DNA from: Pectinophora gossypiella
Taxonomy: Eukaryota > Arthropoda > Insecta > Lepidoptera > Gelechiidae
Direction of reading: 5' to 3'
Assembly: GCF_024362695.1 (NCBI RefSeq)
Contig: NC_065408.1
Span: forward strand, 4,092,001-4,156,000
DNA length: 64,000 bases
How positions within the stretch are numbered: position 1 is the first letter of the stretch; each line of letters starts with the position of its first letter. Under the pieces are notes generated by a model. It was not told where the DNA came from. It saw nothing but the letters and a program-made list of their open reading frames with translations, and made no database searches. This document shows, piece by piece, positions 12,015 through 23,755 of this stretch. The position numbers and the translations under genes were made by a program.

Positions 12015-12172
12015 AATCGTGTGAGTTGTGAAGTGAATCACCAGCCAGGTACTACGGGAACATGGATCATACGACTATCTACCTATTTAAATCAGTAAGT
12101 AGTGGACGAACCAGGACGAGCGAACAGCTTAAAGTCACAAAAATCATTTTACTTTCAGACAAAGCTACTTAC
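12015..12172 (-). mobile_element. SINE-B fragment, degraded
   Basis: Retains CGTGTGAGTTGTGAAGTGAA and ATCAGTAAGTAGT in SINE-B order; the head is missing. Confidence 0.5.
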
Positions 12173-12251
12173 GGTATGAATAATCGTAATCCTGGTAGTT
12201 TTTCCGATAATCAACTGCATATCGATTAACAATCGATTATTTTCTGAGCCC

Positions 12252-12362
12252 CTAAATAATCTAAATATCGATATGCCTATCGATAGTTGCAATTATTTTT
12301 CAATCGAAAAAGAATTGTAATTGTATTACCTATCGAGGCATAACGATATTTGGATTATTTAG
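12252..12362. mobile_element. Hairpin element, 111 bases
   Basis: The left half opens CTAAATAATCTAAATATCGA and the right half ends ACGATATTTGGATTATTTAG, its near reverse complement. Pairing continues through most of the element. Probably a small palindromic MITE. Confidence 0.6.
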
Positions 12363-12632
12363 TCTGGTCTATCGTCTATCGTGGTCCAAACCACGAAACG
12401 GTAATAATGAAAAAATACTCGTACAAAAATCGTCAGAACTTCAGGAGTCGGTGTGACAAACCTCCAATGACCTTTACCCGACATGGGTTCCGCAAATAAA
12501 TGCGCGCTTCGATTTCACTTTATTTCATTTGTGATTTCGGCCATTCAATTATTCGTGTGTCGGAACAGAAGATCGGGGTTTGTGTCGAGATAATTACTGA
12601 TCGCGACGGGAGGTGTTGGTGAAAGAAACAGT

Positions 12633-12858
12633 CCTCTATCTGAAGGATGAATGGTACACGTGGACAGTTGATCCATGCTAATAATTATCAAGGCGAAAGT
12701 AAGTCCGTCTGATTGTTTTCCTCGCTTGAACTCCTGAACTAAGTTGGATGAAATTTGGTATGGAGATACGTTAAGACCTAGGGAAGAACACGGAATAGTA
12801 TGGATCTCTCTAATCTGAAGGTTGAATTGAACACGTGGACCGATGATCCATACTAAAG
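12633..12858 (+). repeat. Diverged direct repeat of about 50 bases
   Basis: Blocks at 12633-12681 and 12804-12858 share CTGAAGG, ACACGTGGAC and TGATCCAT in the same order. Confidence 0.5.
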
Positions 12859-12989
12859 TGTTTTTCGTTAGTATTAGACCTGTCTTTATTAAGTAATCAG
12901 ATTTTCATATTTATCTTGAACCCAGTACACGACCCAATTAAATCTGTCAAAGTACAGATAGATTGGCGTGTTGTGACTTTCACCACCAT

Positions 12990-13050
12990 AGTGTGATGTG
13001 TGTGTGTGGTGTGTGTGATGCCATAGTGTGTGTGTGCGTCATAGTGTGTG

Positions 13051-13092
<42 letters not shown>
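12990..13092. repeat. TG microsatellite
   Basis: Long interrupted TG run ending in a pure stretch of about 18 TG units. Confidence 0.95.
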
Positions 13093-13093
<1 letters not shown>

Positions 13094-13468
13094 TCGAGCA
13101 CAGGCCGATCGATTCTGTCCTATCTAACAGTTTCTATATACTTTTTTTTTCCTCCCACGCCAGCAGCGAATAACAATGCACGAGACAAAAGAAGTTAAAA
13201 GAAAGACATCAATAACATCAGAACTATAAAGTTCCTAACAAACATGTGAAAGTGTATACGCCAAATAATATACCTACTCGAAACAATAGAAAAACAAACA
13301 CAAAATGAGACGAAACAAAAGCTTTTCATTACAATGGGAATCTTGGCAAACTAGTTTCAAGGAATGGTGAACTTAATGTTATTATAGTTATTGCTCGCTA
13401 GTTACGACCCGAAAGAGAGTTGGGGTGAAAAAATGTTCTACTTAATTCATTCGACTAGTTGTTCAATG

Positions 13469-13580
13469 AAATCAAATATACTTTATCGCACAGAACGAAA
13501 TTTTAGCAATCGGACATCTACATTCACACAGTACAATGGGGCGGGCTTATTGCTCTTGAGCAATTTCTTCCAGGCAACCG
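13469..13580 (-). repeat. RTE-type LINE tail
   Basis: Minus-strand GGTTGCCTGGAAGAAATTGC ... AAAGTATATTTGATTT, the same tail as 14868-14980. Confidence 0.65.
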
Positions 13581-13775
13581 CTACCAGGAAACGACCATTT
13601 AATAGTCTAGGATGCGTGGATAAAGTGAAACGGTGCGTTGTTTTTTTTTTGTAAAAATATCTCGTTTACTATGGTGTTACCCTGAAGTAGGTTGCAAACT
13701 AATTGACAGCAAGATATGTGTACGAAAAGCGCGGCTCCGCGTCCGCTGTTGTGAAAAACAACTCCATACAAACCT

Positions 13776-13845
13776 ATGGATTTGATAACTCCGCCGCCGC
13801 CGCTGCCGCCCTGCTCCCTCCGGCGTTTCCGCTCCGTCCTCCGTC
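13776..13845. other. GC-rich CCG-repeat patch
   Basis: CCGCCGCCGCCGCTGCCGCC inside AT-rich surroundings, open in several frames on both strands. No protein family recognised. It could be an unrecognised exon or simple sequence. Confidence 0.35.
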
Positions 13846-13912
13846 TACTAACTTCCCACAATACAGCAGACATGTTTCTAAACTTAATAAAATTAAGCTT
13901 CAATTCTTCAAA

Positions 13913-14356
13913 TGGGTCGTTCTTCTTTTTTATCGACAATAAAAAGACATTTTCTCGATTTATCGGATTTAACATCTTTAAAATTATAACGGCAATAAAT
14001 ATTTTAAAACATCATATAAAGATGTGTCTGTAGAGGACTATTTAGTGGTTCTCTTTATCTTGGTAACATACTTTTCTTTGCAGGCGCATTCCAAAAAATA
14101 TTGTGACAGAGTGGCCCTTTTCATCGGAGACAGCATTTCAATTTACCACTCTGTCACAGAATTTTGTGAAAAACGATCAAGCTATGTTAATAACTAATTG
14201 AGGAACCGATTAGTATTTTGCTTGTATTTTGAGTATAATAAGATAACTATAATAATATTTTTGGACAATCAAAACATGAAATAAAATTCTAAAACATAAC
14301 TTATCAGAAGCAGAACGAAGGACAGATCATTGTCGATAAAAAAGAAGAACGACCCA
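13913..14356. mobile_element. 444-base element with perfect 27-base inverted ends
   Basis: The left end opens TGGGTCGTTCTTCTTTTTTA and the right end closes TAAAAAAGAAGAACGACCCA; the 27 bases pair without mismatch. No transposase frame inside. A smaller inverted repeat (14102-14158) lies within it. Confidence 0.65.
14102..14158. repeat. 13-base inverted repeat hairpin
   Basis: TGTGACAGAGTGG and CCACTCTGTCACA enclose about 31 bases; perfect pairing. Confidence 0.7.
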
Positions 14357-14867
14357 AATAATTAGGTAAGTACTGTTTCATAGTAATCTGTTGTTGTTTT
14401 ATTAACGTTATAGTATAAAATAATGTAAAGAAATATTTTATTGGTATTACTCATATTAAATTCCTTAAGACTATAAATACATCCGGTTAAAAATAAAAAA
14501 TCTAATTAAATTCTTTGATGTACCTACAAAGAAAACAAATTAATTTCTAACAAAAAAATCTATTGCGTCCAAAATATCCTTAATGGAATAAATTAAACTT
14601 AACTGGAATATTGCTACTCAAAAACATTTAATTCCTTTTAAACGAAATTATACAAGAAACGGCTATTTAGCGTTCAAGGGCTTTTGGCTAAGTTGGAATA
14701 ATAAAACACACGGGACCAATTTCTAACAGAAACAGCAAAGTTTTTACTTTGAGTTGGACGAAGACAAATGTACGCTGTGTTACTTTAAAAGGTAAGTAAT
14801 CATTTTTTTTTAAGTTTTTTTCTTTACGACCAGGATTCTTGAGATAGGATAATGTCTCCTTTCCACT

Positions 14868-14980
14868 GGTTGCCTGGAAGAAATTGCTGCTTAGCAATAA
14901 GGCCGCCAGATTGTACTGTATCTATCGTCCATTTGTGTAAATTTGTTGTGTGCAATAAAGTATATTTGATTTGGTTTGAT
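14868..14980 (+). repeat. RTE-type LINE tail
   Basis: GGTTGCCTGGAAGAAATTGC, TTAGCAATAAGGCCGCC, then TGCAATAAAGTATATTTG. A 5'-truncated LINE 3' end that is common in Lepidoptera. Confidence 0.75.
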
Positions 14981-14984
14981 AAAT

Positions 14985-16565
14985 TTCAGGGCATACCGTA
15001 TTACAAAAATCGGACTCGGTCTAAGAACACCGCCACATGTACACCACGCCACAGCTAACTTGTCAGCCATTCTTCTAAAGCTTCCTTCTAATGCCAATAT
15101 TCGTTAAGTGTTTAAGGTCGTGAGAGTCTTCATTAGACTGATCAGCATCCAAATAGAACGAGGTTTGCAATCGACGTCAAATCTTGCCGTCGTCATATTT
15201 TTACATTTATCAGCAATGCAGCGCGGAAAGACGTCACCGCGTAAGAGGTAACACCCCGTAGCAGCCAGCCAAGCTTCAAGTATTTAATGTGTCGGTATAA
15301 TCGCAAACGTAACCCATCTAAATATGATGAACACTTTGCGTCAAAGACGAGGTTTACCTGCAAGATATCACACGACTTGTCATGCTGTTGAAATAGGATT
15401 ATTTGCCGTATAATTATAAAAATATGTTGCCAGAATCAGAAATTACTTCCCTGTATACCCAACAAGTGGTACAGAAAAAAAAACTTTGTTTTAACAGTAC
15501 TAATGTTGGGGCGCTTAATTCATTAGCTTTTCCTAAATCACCAATAAATCCCAAGGCCCTCGTTAAGGGCGATTCAGTGCAGATTTATCTTCACTCTAAC
15601 GTCCACTCTAGGGGAGCGGTCTGGTGATATTTTCTATTCGATGTCTATTTATCACGAAGACTATTTTTAGATCACAACAAAGTTTTGAAAGCGACCAGTG
15701 GATTATCACCTCACAATCCACACGAAAAGTAGAAGAAGATGTTATAAGTATTATTATACTTTGCAGTTATGCGTTACAGTTTACAATAAAATACTTTACC
15801 TGTATATTTTCATCCACTTAGTTACTTAATACAAAACGTATATTTCCTTACTTGGTATTTTAAGAAAATGTTTTTGTCGCAAAACTAAGATTCCTAAGCG
15901 CCCTCTTCCATTCAGTTGCACTCCCAAGAGGGCAGGACGAGGGATGCTTTTACTTAAACAAAATATTATGTGGAATTTTAAAACGAAATCGTCGTCCACG
16001 GAGTATTCTGTTAAGTTTATACTAGCTTAGTGCAGCTTGTTTCCAAAGCACAAAATTTTTGGAGTTTTAAATCTAGAGGGAGGGTTTAAATTGTTCCGCT
16101 CTTGGTGTGTGTGGACTGTAGGTGTAGTAGATGGTGAGAGGTTGAGGGTTCTAGTTCCAATTGCAAAACAACAAATTGTTCCTTGTCATTATTTAATTAA
16201 GTTTTTAATCGGTAAAATAAACTTATACACTTTCGCGGGAGGCGTCGGCCATTCATTCCGTACAATATTGCCATGCCAAAAAATATTAATATTTTAATAC
16301 TTGTGTTGCCAGCAACATAAATATACAATAACAAAGGGCCTTAGCCAAGTCGCAAACGATTACGAAAAACTATTTTTCAAGGTAATTTTAACGATTAAGA
16401 CGATATAATTATGTTTTGTCGAGTGGTGCTACAAATAAGTCATGTCGTTCAAAATACGAACAAAATCACGTGGCATGCATGTTAGGGGAAAAAACAAACT
16501 TATCGATTTCGACAAAATTTATTGAATAGATCGATAATTTTATCACGTTGCGCATGCTCTGCTGG
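14985..16565. other. No gene recognised
   Basis: Mostly unique AT-rich sequence. 16484-16560 shares AATCGATAA and AAATTTATTGA strings, reversed, with 34170-34280, perhaps an old repeat. Short open frames here show no family motif. Confidence 0.45.
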
Positions 16566-16570
16566 TATTG

Positions 16571-17076
16571 TTGCTGATTCCTGTACACATCATCCAATTT
16601 TATTTTAAGTTATACCTGTCATTTTCGTATGCGCTGAAAAGGACATGGTCGAGATATTTATGGAACACACGTAAATTTTTGGCAGATATTTAAAAACCTT
16701 TCCAAAATTTTACATTTGCCAATCTTCTTCTTTGCGAGTCGATGGCGATCGATATTAATTTTTTGCCAATAACCCGACAGAATTAAGTTGTCAGCACACG
16801 TCAAACTAAATAAACTATTATTGTTATAGATGTCAATTTTTCTCGCCCGGGTTATTTTTTCATTTTAAAATTAACAGTATTTCCTTTACGGCAGATAGAA
16901 ATGACGGGTATTATAACTTAAACTAAAACTTAACTTTTTACTTAATTTAGTGAGACGTAATTTGCAACTATAACTGCAACTATTATCTATAACTATACCT
17001 AAATTTATACACAATAAAAATCTTTATCTTTTTTTTATCTTTTAATAAAATAAGGTGTCTGCAGTAATCGGGGCCA
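16571..17076. mobile_element. MITE-E copy 1 (expanded)
   Basis: Left end GATTCCTGTACACATCATCC then TTTTAAGTTATACCTGTCAT. Centre ACCCGACAGAATTAAGTTG and CGCCCGGGTTATT. Right end GTGTCTGCAGTAATCGGGGC. About 100 bases longer than the other copies because of an insertion near the right end. Confidence 0.7.
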
Positions 17077-17607
17077 ATATCTTTAGTCTTCCTTTTGTAA
17101 GACGATGGTTGATGGTTTGTCCACCACGTTGTATAATAGGCGAATTATCTGCAATGTCGGACTTTTATACTTATATCGGCAGTCTACAATATAAAAAAAA
17201 ATTCAGTCTACTGATTGACCGTTTCCACCGAACGAACTTTAAGATTATTTGGACAAATTAGTTCTAACACCTTCAATAAGGTTGGTATTACTGAAATTGT
17301 TATTTTTAGAACTTGACTTAGCATGAAATTTCTCAAGAGACTAAAATTATAACTGATATTAGATTTGTAGACCTGGCTGAAATAGTGTAAATAAATAACT
17401 CTTGACAGATACTACACATTGACGTTATCGTACACGCGCATCTGTGTGTGTGAAAGAGAGAGCGAGGAGTGAGCGAGAGAGAGAGATATGATTGTGGAAT
17501 GACAGGAAAATGACGATCGCTTGTTTTTATAAGGGAAAATGTACAAAATTATAAAACGTTTTAAATAAAAGTATTAAAGAAATATAATCGTTTCCTTCAT
17601 GCTCCAT

Positions 17608-17625
17608 GGGGGGGGGGGGGGGGGG
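17608..17625 (+). repeat. G18 homopolymer
   Basis: Eighteen G in a row. The true length may be uncertain because such runs are hard to sequence. Confidence 0.9.
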
Positions 17626-17979
17626 TTAGTGTTTGAGGTAAACCTAGCTCATACGCTGTTGGGAAGCGGAGAGTTGCTGTTCTATACGTAGTATTATTTC
17701 TCATTCTACGTTTGAGGTGAAAAGTAAAAAAGTATTAAACGCTTTGAAAAATGCTTTCACAATAAAGTGGTTCAAAGAAAAACTAGTGGAAACAACAAAA
17801 ATAAACATTTGTATGGCAAAGGGAGCGCGGGTTATCCGTCAGTCCAGACGCTCCCTGAGGTATACCGACTAAACCGGTTTGTTCGGTCCATTGCACAAGG
17901 TTTTTTCAGGATTTATACGAATACGCACATTTTCTTGCTCGTGTTTTCCCGATGAACTGATTTGAACACAAAATACATA

Positions 17980-18022
17980 ACATAAACAGCCTATATACGT
18001 CCCACTGCTGGGCACAGGCATT
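17980..18022 (-). mobile_element. SINE-A tail fragment, inverted
   Basis: CATAAACAGCCTATATACGT and CCCACTGCTGGGCACAGGC are the A tail in minus orientation, ending exactly where the next plus-strand A copy begins. Confidence 0.8.
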
Positions 18023-18342
18023 CGGTCTAGTGGTTAGAGCGTTAGGCTCAAGATCTGGAGGTTCGTTCGATTCCCGATGGGGACATTGTCGAAATCACTT
18101 TGTGAGACTGTCCTTTGTTTGGTAAGGACTTTTCAGGCTTGAATCACCTGATTGTCCGAAAAAGTAAGATGATTCCGTGCTTCGGAGGGCACGTTAAGCC
18201 GTTGGTCCCGGCTATTAGCCGAAAAAAAAACACCTCCACCAACCCGCATTGGAGCAGCGTGGTGGAGTATGTTCCATACCCCCTCCGGTCGATTGAGGGG
18301 AGGCCTGTGCCCAGCAGTGGGACGTATATAGGCAGTTTATGT
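18023..18342 (+). mobile_element. SINE-A, full length
   Basis: Head TTCGGTCTAGTGGTTAGAGC (box-A-like) and GTTCGATTCCCGATGGGGA (box-B-like), the shared core (18174-18213), then the A tail to ATATAGGCAGTTTATG. Confidence 0.9.
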
Positions 18343-18444
18343 AGCTATACCTTAAATATTGTATTAATCTAGCTAAACAATGTAGTGCTAAGTGTTTACT
18401 GTGTAATCAACTTTTATACACAATACATTTTATCTTATCTTATC

Positions 18445-18610
18445 TCGTCAACTTTATCCCGTTTTCACGGGATTCGCTTACTTAACCTCAAGTTTTGACA
18501 AGTCCTTTTTTAACAGAAGCGACTGCTTGCCTGACTTTCCAACCTAAGGAAAAACCCGCCCCATAAGTACACGTTAGGTCATACCTCCGAAACGCATTCT
18601 CGGAAGTTGG
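18445..18610 (-). mobile_element. SINE-D 3' part
   Basis: TTATCCCGTTTTCACGGGAT, GCTTACTTAACCT and AGAAGCGACTGCTTGCCTGA; the head is missing. Confidence 0.75.
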
Positions 18611-18614
18611 GTTG

Positions 18615-19940
18615 TTGGGTTGAGTTGACTTACTTTATGCGCAACTAATTTGTTGTCGGCAACCGAATCCACAAAAATTTCCTGCTGATTAAGCAGCTAT
18701 GGTGCCTTAGTGAGATAGGGCCCTTACACAGGTTATTAAAGCTCCTAATTATCATTAAGAGGAATAATAAACCGATGTAATATTTTCACATTTGATCTTC
18801 CAACAAGGCTTAAGCGTTATCCGTATAATTTTGCTCAATCCTTGCTAACGAATTCACGCGAATTCACGCCTACGAAAAATGTTTAAAACCTTACCTCGTT
18901 CGTTCGATTCAATTCCGCATTGAATTAGGTAATGTAATTAAAATTCAATTCGACGAAATTGAACCGGCTAATCTTCCTCATCTGTAGGAAGAACCGCGGC
19001 GCTCTGGGGAGAAATTAATCGGGCGCCATTGAAGCCCCAGGCGAATTAATTCTTAATCCGGCCCAAATGAGCTCCTCCCGGCCGATTGTCGGCCACTTAC
19101 CGGTTTTATTTGGCCCATATCGGAGTGAGCAAAGTTTTTAATTATAAGTGCGAAAGACGAACGCGTACAATTGCCCAAAATTCGCCGGAAAAGCTGAAAA
19201 TTACTTTTGTTTCAACTTTGTACAGGCTAAAACTCACGCACTGACAATTGCATCTTTCACCCATTATTATTCTGATCAAAATAAAGAGAAACAATATAGC
19301 AACATAATATACATAAAATGTGATTTATTTTTTTGTATGCTTCTGACATTACATTGTATTTTGGAATTATTATATACTTACCCGAGTAATGAGAAAACAG
19401 GTATTGTCACGTTTAAACTGAACAACGCCATCTATTATTTTTTTCGTGAACGTACCCTGGAATGTCCCTTGTTATAAAGGTATTGTTAAAATACCCTTTT
19501 TCATAGCGTCTAATGAACGTTAAGGCAACATAAGCACGGCAATTTCATAACTAAATTAGCTTTTTCTCTTTTCAGAAAGAAAATCATTAAAAAGCAGAGG
19601 TCGGATTATAATGGACGTTTTACCTGTAGTCTGTGGTGAGCCCTACTAATTAGCAAGAATGCCTTCACTAAGCCTTCTTGTTAAAAAGAGAGGTTGTAAT
19701 GGTAGCTCAGAAGAAGGTATAGAGTGTAAAAGCAATATGAAAGGGGGCAATCCGTGAGCCTTCAAGAAACGGATTCGGCAAACATCGTATTACAGTTATA
19801 AATGTTTACATTGTGGAGTTTGTTTCTGAAAATGAAATATTAGGGTTGCAGAATTAAGTTACACAGACTCAAGGGCTATTCGCAGTTGAATAGCATTCAC
19901 AACTCAATTCAAATTCTAAATTAAATTATTTGTGGCTACA
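18615..19940. other. No gene recognised
   Basis: Contains a moderately GC-rich, non-repetitive stretch (about 18965-19120: GAAGAACCGCGGCGCTCTGG, CCTCCCGGCCGATTGTCGGC) that stands out from the surrounding AT. No coding frame with family similarity. Confidence 0.4.
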
Positions 19941-19944
19941 AAAT

Positions 19945-20032
19945 GAATCAAATCAAATCAAATCAAATATACTTTATTGCACAGAACTAGAATTTCAACA
20001 ATCAGACATAACACATGAATACAGTACAACAC
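19945..20032 (-). repeat. RTE-type LINE tail with ATCAA microsatellite
   Basis: AATCAAATCAAATCAAATCA followed by ATATACTTTATTGCACAGAA, the reverse complement of the tail at 14868-14980, with the simple-repeat end expanded. Confidence 0.65.
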
Positions 20033-20347
20033 ATGAATCTTATTATAAGAGAGAAAACAAGTTAAGGATGAGTCCACGCATTGTGTGGTGAGTTTGTTGC
20101 GACGTCTAAGCTCAGGCAGACGTGTGGGATGAAGCTGTTATGTTCTACATATCATAAATCACAAAGACATACCACACGACGCGTTGCGACGTCGATTCGT
20201 CGCTTTTATTACGTTGAAATGCAATGTCAACACCTGTACGGATTTTTTCGGACAAATGTAAACGATGTTGAAACATTTGTAGATACGGTCAGTAGCATAA
20301 GTGCACTTACAACACTTCTGCTGCCTTATTACGAAACGGAGATAATT

Positions 20348-20716
20348 GTGCTAATTCCTGTAAACACCACCTAATTTTATTTTAAGTTATATCTGTCATT
20401 TTCTTATCCGCCGAAAAGAAGTAATCAACAAGCATAAAATTTATGGAACACACGTCAATTTTAAGCACAAATCTAAAACAACCCTATAAAAAATTTGCAT
20501 TGGCTAATATCCCGACAGAATTAAGTTGACAGCACACGTCAAACGGTTTGCATACCAGCGTGATAACCTTTGATTCGCCCGAGTTATTCATTCATTTACT
20601 CATACTTCCTAAAATTAAGAACTGTCAATCATCTGTCCCTTTCCTTTTCGGCGGACAAGAAAATGACAGGTATAACTTAAAGTAAAATTTGGAAGTGTCC
20701 GTAGGAATCGAGGCCA
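20348..20716. mobile_element. MITE-E copy 2
   Basis: Ends GTGCTAATTCCTGTAAACAC and GTCCGTAGGAATCGAGGCC. Long inverted repeats include TTTTAAGTTATATCTGTCAT and ATGACAGGTATAACTTAAA. The centre has CCCGACAGAATTAAGTTGAC. Confidence 0.85.
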
Positions 20717-20724
20717 TTACAAAG

Positions 20725-21720
20725 TTTAAAATGTAGCCGCGCCACTAAAGAAGTCCACGGACTTTTATGGAGCTGATTGACATTGAGGATAAAACTAAAA
20801 GATCAAATGTAGGCGGCAGCATTATTGAGTGTTCCTAAATTTTGACAGTTCTCTATCCTCCAGCTAAACTTTGTGATAAATTGCTATAAAATGTGGTGCG
20901 TGGAGTGTATCCCATCTAAAGGATGAATTACAAAAAAGAAAAGCCATCAGTTGGAAAAAAGCAGTTTTGATTGAATACAAGTTTTCTTCTTTCCGATCTT
21001 TAGGAAATACATAACACTAAACTTTTGCAGAAGAACGCTGGGCAAAGGGTTGTAGTGTAAAAATATAACCAAAACAATAATTATGTTTTTTTTTTTAATT
21101 TAAATAGTATGGGAAACTGTCAAAATTTAAGAACACTCAACAGTAGCGACACCTGATGGGAGAAATAAGCAGTATTTTTCCTCTATCGGCCGCGGAACTC
21201 TTTGATTATATATTATAAACTTTTTATTATCTTTATTCGTTATTTTGTAATAAGAAGGCTAAAAAAGGATAAACACCTAATCAAAGAAACCACAATTGAC
21301 AGAATGTGCTCTAACTTTCCCTGTTTGTTACTTCTGTCATCCCTATGAGGGGTGTGTTTTAATTATTAAGTTTTCCTTTCATCTTCACTCTGTATAAGAC
21401 GCCTAATTATTTGCGCGAACTTGCACCTCTGAAACTAAGCCCCTTTGACCGTGAGGTAAGTTACCTAGAAGTGTCAATTTTAAGTGTCATGTTTCTATAT
21501 AGAAAATATAATATGTGTCCTAAATAATATAATAAAAAAGTTTATTTAGGTAAAATCAACGACACACATATAAATTTACAACATTAAAGTATACACACAT
21601 TAAATTAATATTTAGTTGGAAAACATAAAGGTACCTATATGGGTGCCGCAGTTCACCAAAAAAGGCCAGGGTTCAGTGAAAATTTACTCAGAGGGCAACA
21701 CTGATTTTCAACCCACGCCA
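20725..21720. other. No gene recognised
   Basis: AT-rich. I see no family motif or clear repeat structure. Confidence 0.4.
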
Positions 21721-21726
21721 CACGTC

Positions 21727-21930
21727 AGGTGATCAGGCTGTAATGTCCTAACCAAACTAGGGATCACAAAGTGATTTTTGTGATATGTCCCCACCGGGAT
21801 TCGAACCCACCCGATGCCCGGTTAATGGAAATAGACTCGCACCATATTAAATGGGATTTTAAACAACTGGCGTCCTCGCTCCTACTCCTACACTCCTGTG
21901 TATGCTATACACCTCTTCCTACCCTTTTAT
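21727..21930 (-). mobile_element. SINE-B/A head fragment and SINE-like tail
   Basis: 21727-21805 is the head-proximal part of SINE-B (box-B-like GGTTCGAATCCC on the minus strand). It abuts a fragment with TATGCTATACACCTCTTCCT seen elsewhere as a SINE-like 3' part. Confidence 0.55.
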
Positions 21931-22349
21931 GTTATTGTTATAATTTTTTTAACATAACAATCTAAAAGCTCATGACTATATATCCCAATTGGTGTCACAT
22001 ACATCCACTTCACCGAACTTTCTGTTGAACCACCATTTAACTTTAAATTAAATGCTCAACTCTTGCACCTTCCAGTCACGCATAAGTCTGCAATTAGCTA
22101 GTTAGACATGCTAACTGCGTTAACACTAAAGCGTACAGTAAATCTCACCTGACTTATCCCGCGCCTTCATACCTGAAGGCTTAAAGCTTAGTTTCATTGT
22201 ATATACATAAATGTTTATACAGAACGAACAATGGAATAAGTAGACTTAAGCCTATTTAGTTTCTACATAACATAACAATAGATACAAATTTATTGACACC
22301 ATAAACAAGATAGTTACTTACATTATAGAAATAAACTTAATCAAACAGA

Positions 22350-22495
22350 ATCAAAATCATTTATTCAACGTAATTATCATAGATAAACTTGTTAAAGGTC
22401 AATTTAACATTTTTGAATCTACGTCATTTCGTAAGGCGTTATTGCTGAGGAGAAGAAATGACAAGAAACTGCAACAGCAACACATCTTTTAAATC
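22350..22495 (-). repeat. LINE tail I
   Basis: TCAAAATCATTTATTCAACG and GAGGAGAAGAAATGACAAGA; reverse of 8620-8712 and 24215-24300. Confidence 0.6.
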
Positions 22496-22542
22496 AATGT
22501 AGTATATACATTACAAGTTATTTAATAACTAGAGAAACACAA

Positions 22543-22882
22543 TGGCCCCGATTCCTGCAGACACCTCCTAATTTTACTTTAAGTTGTACCTGTCATCTTT
22601 TTATTCGCTAAAAAGGAAAGAGACGGATGATTGACAGTCGTAAATTTTAGGAAGAATGAGTAAATGAATGGATAACCTAGGCGAATCAAAAAGTATCTCG
22701 CCGGTATGCAAACCGTTTGATTCTGTCGGGTTATTGGCCGATGTAAAAATGTTTAGACGGTTATTTTAGATTTCCATAAATTTTATGCCTGTCGATTACC
22801 CGTCCCTCTCTTTTTCAACGGATGAGAAAATGACAGGTATAATTTAAAATAAAATTAGATGGCGTCTGTAGGAATTAGCACC
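22543..22882. mobile_element. MITE-E copy 3
   Basis: Ends TGGCCCCGATTCCTGCAGAC and GGCGTCTGTAGGAATTAGCA are inverted repeats. Inner arms TTTACTTTAAGTTGTACCTG and ATGACAGGTATAATTTAAA. Confidence 0.85.
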
Positions 22883-23220
22883 AACTAATACGTTTATAAA
22901 ATAAAGACATAACATGACATACGCTTACGATTATATCCCAATGGGAGTCAAACGTCCATCGCAAGATGAACCAAGCACCCACACCTCACCAAGCTTACTG
23001 TTAGACCAACGTGATAGGTGGTGAGCCGTATCGCCGTCTATAATGGTCGAGCTTACTGTGTTAGTGAAGCTTCATTTAAGATATATTAATAACTCTTTGG
23101 TGCAAGTCCGGTACCGGAGTTCGAACCCATTTTTATACACGCATAGGTATTACTTAAACTCACGCTTGCGATCTGAACTGGTGTAGGCTGATCCACAAAA
23201 TAAAACAAAATGGAAGAACG

Positions 23221-23492
23221 CTTGATTTTAACTGTAAGGGCTCAGGTTCGAATGCCAGCACGGGACTAACCAAAAATATAATGAATTTATTTTCGAAGAT
23301 GTAATATATTTGGTTTCTAAATAGGTAATTATCTCGTGAGCAGCAGTGGAGGAAAACATCGGAAAGCATATAGAGCTGTTCCCCCTTCGCAGATAGAAAG
23401 ATCAGACAGGCAGTCGCTTCTGTAAGAAAACCGAAACAGTATAAAGTACCTAAGTTACCTATCCGTCCGCTTACCTAAGCGGACCCTGTTAA
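23221..23492 (+). mobile_element. SINE-D, degraded
   Basis: Box-B-like GGTTCGAATGCC, CGTGAGCAGCAGTGGAGGAAAA and GATCAGACAGGCAGTCGCTT in D order. Confidence 0.65.
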
Positions 23493-23584
23493 CAAGGTAA
23501 CGATACGAAGATGTTGATATCAATTTATACATGCAACTGCCGATCTTACCACCCTTAAGGTAAAAGTCGTGGAAAATATAGGTA

Positions 23585-23755
23585 CTTACACTTTTTTCAC
23601 GGTTTAGAACAGCGTAGACTTAAATATTTTTCGCAGTTGTAACCATAGACTTAGATATTTTTCGCATTTACAATCATAAACTTAGTTATATTATAATTTT
23701 CGCGGTTTTAACCATAGATTTAGAATTTATTTGCGCTTGTTGTAACTTAGTAATT
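23585..23755 (+). repeat. Diverged tandem repeat, about 4 units of 40-45 bases
   Basis: Units share TAGA(C/T)TTA, ATTTTTCGCA and TTGTAACC. Their period is irregular and each has point changes. Confidence 0.65.

Noticed and set aside
12990..13092. CRISPR-like or regulated repeat array
   Set aside because: It is a plain TG microsatellite without spacers.
13776..13845. Coding exon with alanine/proline repeats
   Set aside because: Open in three frames because of CCG repeats. No flanking domain or consistent splice sites were found.
18023..18095. tRNA gene
   Set aside because: The box-A and box-B strings belong to the head of SINE-A. The same head recurs with a SINE body at many sites, and I did not see an intact cloverleaf.
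19148..19477. 109-codon plus-strand frame
   Set aside because: Composition is that of translated AT-rich DNA, with no motif and no splice or promoter support.
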